A stretch of DNA of 6,199 bases from Selenomonadaceae bacterium. Its GTDB lineage: Bacteria; Bacillota; Negativicutes; Selenomonadales; Selenomonadaceae. The stretch spans positions 1 through 6,199 of the forward strand of contig JAFSUE010000308.1 of NCBI GenBank assembly GCA_017445435.1, read 5' to 3'. This document shows positions 5,552-6,199 of this stretch, piece by piece (position 1 is the first letter of the stretch; the number at the start of each line of letters is the position of its first letter). The notes under the pieces are model-generated. The model had not been told where the DNA came from. It did no database searches and saw only the letters and a program-made list of their open reading frames with translations. Made by a program: the position numbers and the translations under genes.

Positions 5552-5557
5552 ATTGTA
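5552..5557 (-). promoter_or_regulatory. Possible extended -10 for the DUF4405-type gene
   Basis: The minus strand reads TACAAT preceded by TGG, an extended -10 (5 of 6 to consensus). The -35 region (TTACCG at 5576-5581, 18-base spacer) is weak. Transcription would start near 5545, upstream of the 5501 start but downstream of the 5561 ATG, which again supports the shorter protein. Confidence 0.4.
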
Positions 5558-5705
5558 CCATAAAAAATTTTTAAGCGGTAAAAAAATTTCCCTAACTATG
5601 ATTATTTTCTGAAATAAAAATTTTTCTGAAATTTTTGGAAGGAATTTTTCATAGCGCGTAGAAATGCTAAACTCAAAAGTAATTTAGCGTTAAAGTCAAC
5701 GTTGC
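5558..5705. other. A-tract/T-tract-rich intergenic stretch
   Basis: This stretch lies between the divergent membrane-protein gene and glgC and holds several A5-7 and T5 runs (A at 5562-5567 and 5580-5586, T at 5568-5572, 5621-5625, 5632-5636 and 5645-5649). The 11-base direct repeat TTTTCTGAAAT occurs at 5605-5615 and 5622-5632. The last three T tracts are 11 and 13 bases apart, close to the helical repeat, so the DNA may be curved. No coding region or RNA gene was recognised in it. Confidence 0.5.
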
Positions 5706-5734
5706 TTGAAAATATTTTTTGGCGCGTTGAGAAT
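5706..5734 (+). promoter_or_regulatory. Weak candidate promoter of glgC
   Basis: TTGAAA (5706-5711), a 17-base spacer, then GAGAAT (5729-5734, 4 of 6). Transcription would begin close to the ribosome site. A competing extended -10 (TGC before TAAACT, 5668-5673) lacks a -35. Neither is decisive. Confidence 0.25.
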
Positions 5735-5754
5735 TTAAATCAGGGGGGATCTCT

Positions 5755-6199
5755 ATGAGAAAGACAGAATGCTTGGGAATGATTCTTGCAGGCGGACAGG
5801 GCAGTCGTCTTAAGGCTCTTACAAAGACCGTTGCGAAACCTGCCGTACCTTTCGGCGGAAAGTACCGCATTATCGATTTTCCGCTTTCAAACTGCGTGAA
5901 CTCGGGCATTACGAAAGTTGGCGTTCTCACACAGTACAAACCTTTTGAATTGCATAATTATCTTGGCGCGGGCTCCGCATGGGATCTTGACAGAATCGGC
6001 GGCGGCGTTTTTATTTTGCCCCCTTATGCACGTGAAAAAGGCGCTGATTGGTATCGCGGCACGGCAGACGCCATTTATCAGAATTTGAACTTTATTGATC
6101 TCACGGATCCCGAATACGTCTTGATTCTTTCCGGCGACCATATTTATACAATGGATTATTCATGGATGCTTGAGGCACACAAGACTAACAATGCCGACG
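5755..6199 (+). CDS. glgC: Glucose-1-phosphate adenylyltransferase, 5' part only
   Basis: The enzyme makes ADP-glucose from glucose-1-phosphate and ATP, the regulated first step of bacterial glycogen synthesis. The first 148 codons are present and the window ends inside codon 149. Visible are the nucleotidyltransferase signature LAGGQGSRL (residues 11-19), KPAVPFGGKYRIIDFPLSN (28-46, allosteric/ATP region), GVLTQYKP, WDLDRIGGG, GTADAIYQN (102-110) and GDHIYTMDY (127-135) with the metal-binding Asp134. The ATG follows a run of six G (5743-5748), a less standard ribosome site than elsewhere in the window. Codon use (AAG for Lys, CTT for Leu, CAG for Gln) and four GATC sites around and within it differ from the genes to its left. 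Other glycogen genes (glgD, glgA, glgB) would be expected further right but are outside the window. Confidence 0.97.
   Translation, partial: MRKTECLGMILAGGQGSRLKALTKTVAKPAVPFGGKYRIIDFPLSNCVNSGITKVGVLTQYKPFELHNYLGAGSAWDLDRIGGGVFILPPYAREKGADWYRGTADAIYQNLNFIDLTDPEYVLILSGDHIYTMDYSWMLEAHKTNNAD

Noticed and set aside
5502..5561. N-terminal extension of the DUF4405-type protein by 20 residues
   Set aside because: No ribosome site precedes the ATG at 5561, which lies upstream of the likely transcription start. The internal MKKNFLLD start has a GAGGGA site.
5674..5710. Possible catabolite-response site or operator ahead of glgC (GCGTTAAAGTCAACGTTGC)
   Set aside because: The inverted symmetry is only four to five bases and does not fit a known cre consensus, so it is not above chance.
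5673..6141. Two minus-strand open frames opposite glgC
   Set aside because: They lie antisense to a clearly conserved enzyme, lack ribosome sites and show no recognisable motifs.

Overview
The window looks like chromosomal DNA from a diderm Firmicute, most likely a member of the Negativicutes (Selenomonas/Veillonella-type lineage). This is an inference. It rests on a lipid A gene (lpxC) and an LPS-type glycosyltransferase found together with AT-rich, Firmicutes-style ribosome binding sites (AAGGAGG, AGGAGG, GGAGGAGG) and a Firmicutes-looking GlgC. No rRNA, tRNA, CRISPR array, insertion sequence or phage gene was seen.

Left part (1-3085, minus strand). A complete purA (adenylosuccinate synthetase) has its own well-formed promoter. 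Upstream of it is a 482-residue protein of unknown function with degenerate RTX-like (hemolysin-type) glycine-rich modules. Its N-terminus is extraordinary: 30 consecutive residues are only Asp, Tyr or Trp, and a Gly/Asn/Tyr-rich stretch precedes them. The gap between these two genes holds a rho-independent terminator flanked by two different heptanucleotide tandem repeats.

Middle part (3086-5275). A family 9 glycosyltransferase (heptosyltransferase-like, minus strand) and lpxC (plus strand, TTG start) diverge from a 148-bp spacer. Two -10 elements in this spacer overlap almost perfectly on opposite strands. The pair therefore plausibly couples LPS core or outer-saccharide assembly with the committed step of lipid A synthesis. 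lpxC ends in a strong 12-bp hairpin that also serves the convergent gene on its right.

Right part (5268-6199). A 77-residue, two-helix, His-rich membrane protein of the DUF4405 (flavinylation-associated cytochrome) type lies on the minus strand. After an A-tract-rich spacer comes the 5' part of glgC (ADP-glucose pyrophosphorylase), cut by the window edge. glgC differs from everything to its left in codon choice and in its density of GATC sites.

The best candidate for something undescribed is the Asp/Tyr/Trp-rich RTX-like protein. The heptamer arrays, the symmetric divergent promoter and the compositional break at glgC are secondary points of interest.
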